A stretch of 7,640 nt of DNA. It comes from Nitrospira sp. ST-bin4. GTDB taxonomy: Bacteria > Nitrospirota > Nitrospiria > Nitrospirales > Nitrospiraceae. This document shows positions 6,947-7,640 of this stretch, piece by piece. How positions within the stretch are numbered: position 1 is the stretch's first letter; every line of letters begins with the position of its first letter. The notes below the pieces were generated by a model, which did not search any database, was not told where the DNA came from, and worked only from the letters and a program-made list of their open reading frames with translations. The stretch lies in NCBI GenBank assembly GCA_002083565.1, contig MSXM01000080.1, positions 1-7,640 of the forward strand, in the 5' to 3' direction. The position numbers and the translations under genes are program-made.

Positions 6947-7564
6947 TTATGGTTCAGGTTCAGAAGACAATGGCTTCGCCTGCTCTTCCTGATTGTGAAC
7001 CTGAGCTTTTGGCCTCCAGTTTCTGGCAAGGAATTGGGCCTGAGCGATTTGATCTCTAGTCATGTCGAGAACGAGCCGATCCCGCCATTTCGCGCCGTCT
7101 CTTTCCCCATAGGCTGCCGCCAGGTTGTACCAGAGGTGAGCTTGTACCAGATCCTTGGTCAAGCTCCGGCCCTTTTCATAATGGACTCCGATGGTCATCA
7201 TCGCCCGTGCATGACCGTAATCAGCTGCCAATCGACACCACCGTAACGCCTCCTGATAGTCCTGGAGCATGCCACGGCCAATATCGGAAAGCACGCAGAG
7301 GCGATAGAACGCCTCCACGTGCCGTTGCATGGCAGCCATGCGATACCATCGGACGGCTTCCCGATAGTCGAGTCCCATCCGCTCGTACTGCATGCCGAGA
7401 TGGTACTGCGCTTCGGCATCTCCTTGCTCCGCTTTGGCGCGGGATTGCTCAATCGTAGCCACGAGATCGTGCACATCTACGTAGGGCGCCTTTGGTGGAT
7501 CGATACATCCAGGCAGAAGGCTCACAGCCGTTATCATGGCAATCAGTCTCACGATGGTCATCAT
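6947..7564 (-). CDS. Sel1-repeat lipoprotein
   Basis: This is a 205-residue predicted lipoprotein. Residues 1-19 are a short signal peptide with a lipobox, LLPGC, and Cys20 would be lipidated. Residue +2 is Ile rather than Asp, which in the E. coli rule favours sorting to the outer membrane. Three Sel1-like repeats (a TPR relative) follow at about 49-80 (YHLGMQYERMGLDYREAVRW), 82-116 (GRGMLQDYQEALRWCRLAA) and 118-152 (YEKGRSLTKDLVQAHLWYNL). Each has the small-residue pattern and the closing WY/WC..AA motif of the family. The tail from about 185 is polar and Glu/Pro-rich, probably disordered. Such repeats are protein-interaction scaffolds; no partner can be named. AAAGGA lies 9 nt before the first ATG, which favours that start over the ATG directly after it. 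The gene points back towards the O-methyltransferase and has its own upstream region. Confidence 0.88.
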   Translation of the reverse strand: MMTIVRLIAMITAVSLLPGCIDPPKAPYVDVHDLVATIEQSRAKAEQGDAEAQYHLGMQYERMGLDYREAVRWYRMAAMQRHVEAFYRLCVLSDIGRGMLQDYQEALRWCRLAADYGHARAMMTIGVHYEKGRSLTKDLVQAHLWYNLAAAYGERDGAKWRDRLVLDMTRDQIAQAQFLARNWRPKAQVHNQEEQAKPLSSEPEP

Positions 7565-7616
7565 GATCCGCTATCCTTTTCTCAAGCAGCCTATGAGCTG
7601 GTCGGTCTACTCGCTT

Positions 7617-7640
7617 AAAGGATGCTGAAAAAGTCCGCCA
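7617..7640. repeat. Possible edge of a dispersed intergenic repeat
   Basis: The last bases, AAAGGATGCTGAAAAAGTCC followed by GCCA, match from memory the outer end of a palindromic intergenic repeat common in Nitrospira genomes, whose other end would read roughly GGCC, TTTTT and GAGCATCC. Only one end is inside the window and no second copy is present, so the sequence here cannot prove it. The position, upstream of the Sel1 gene in non-coding DNA, fits. Confidence 0.35.

Noticed and set aside
1..7640. Defence island, prophage, CRISPR array, tRNA/rRNA or toxin-antitoxin pair
   Set aside because: Two helicases and two methyltransferases side by side might suggest a defence system, but the helicases are HrpB and DeaD with full housekeeping signatures and the methyltransferases are small-molecule types without DNA target motifs. 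No direct-repeat array, integrase or RNA-gene fold was seen.

Overview
The window is ordinary bacterial chromosome, with dense coding, GC-rich third codon positions and good Shine-Dalgarno sites. It looks like a Gram-negative bacterium: there is an HrpB helicase and a lipobox protein suited to an outer membrane. The style of the small conserved protein, the O-methyltransferase and the sequence at the right edge recall Nitrospira (Nitrospirota). That placement rests on memory and was not tested by a search.

Layout, left to right. (1) The C-terminal 74 residues of a sodium/proton-coupled dicarboxylate or amino-acid symporter of the SDF/DAACS family (+), cut by the left edge. (2) A class I SAM-dependent methyltransferase (+), which meets the next gene tail-to-tail on a shared CTAG palindrome. 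(3) A complete HrpB-type DEAH-like ATP-dependent helicase (-). (4) A 65-residue acidic protein with a PGWYWF motif (+), divergent from hrpB. (5) A complete DeaD/CsdA-type DEAD-box RNA helicase with a TTG start (+). (6) A two-domain O-methyltransferase of the plant-COMT/CrtF type (+), 41 bp behind it. (7) A 160-bp convergent gap with a hairpin just after the methyltransferase stop. (8) A Sel1-repeat lipoprotein (-). (9) The right edge, which may be the end of a dispersed repeat.

How the genes fit together. The two helicases lie in divergent units separated by a 71-bp gap. The small gene, deaD and the O-methyltransferase are co-oriented with gaps of 87 and 41 bp and could form one transcript, but nothing in the sequence ties their functions together. 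The symporter and first methyltransferase are similarly co-oriented with a 54-bp gap. I see no phage, transposase, CRISPR, toxin-antitoxin, tRNA or rRNA signal, and no evidence for a new multi-gene system. The points most worth a second look are the altered substrate-site residue in the symporter, the small conserved-looking protein beside deaD, the shared stop palindrome, and the possible repeat at the right edge.
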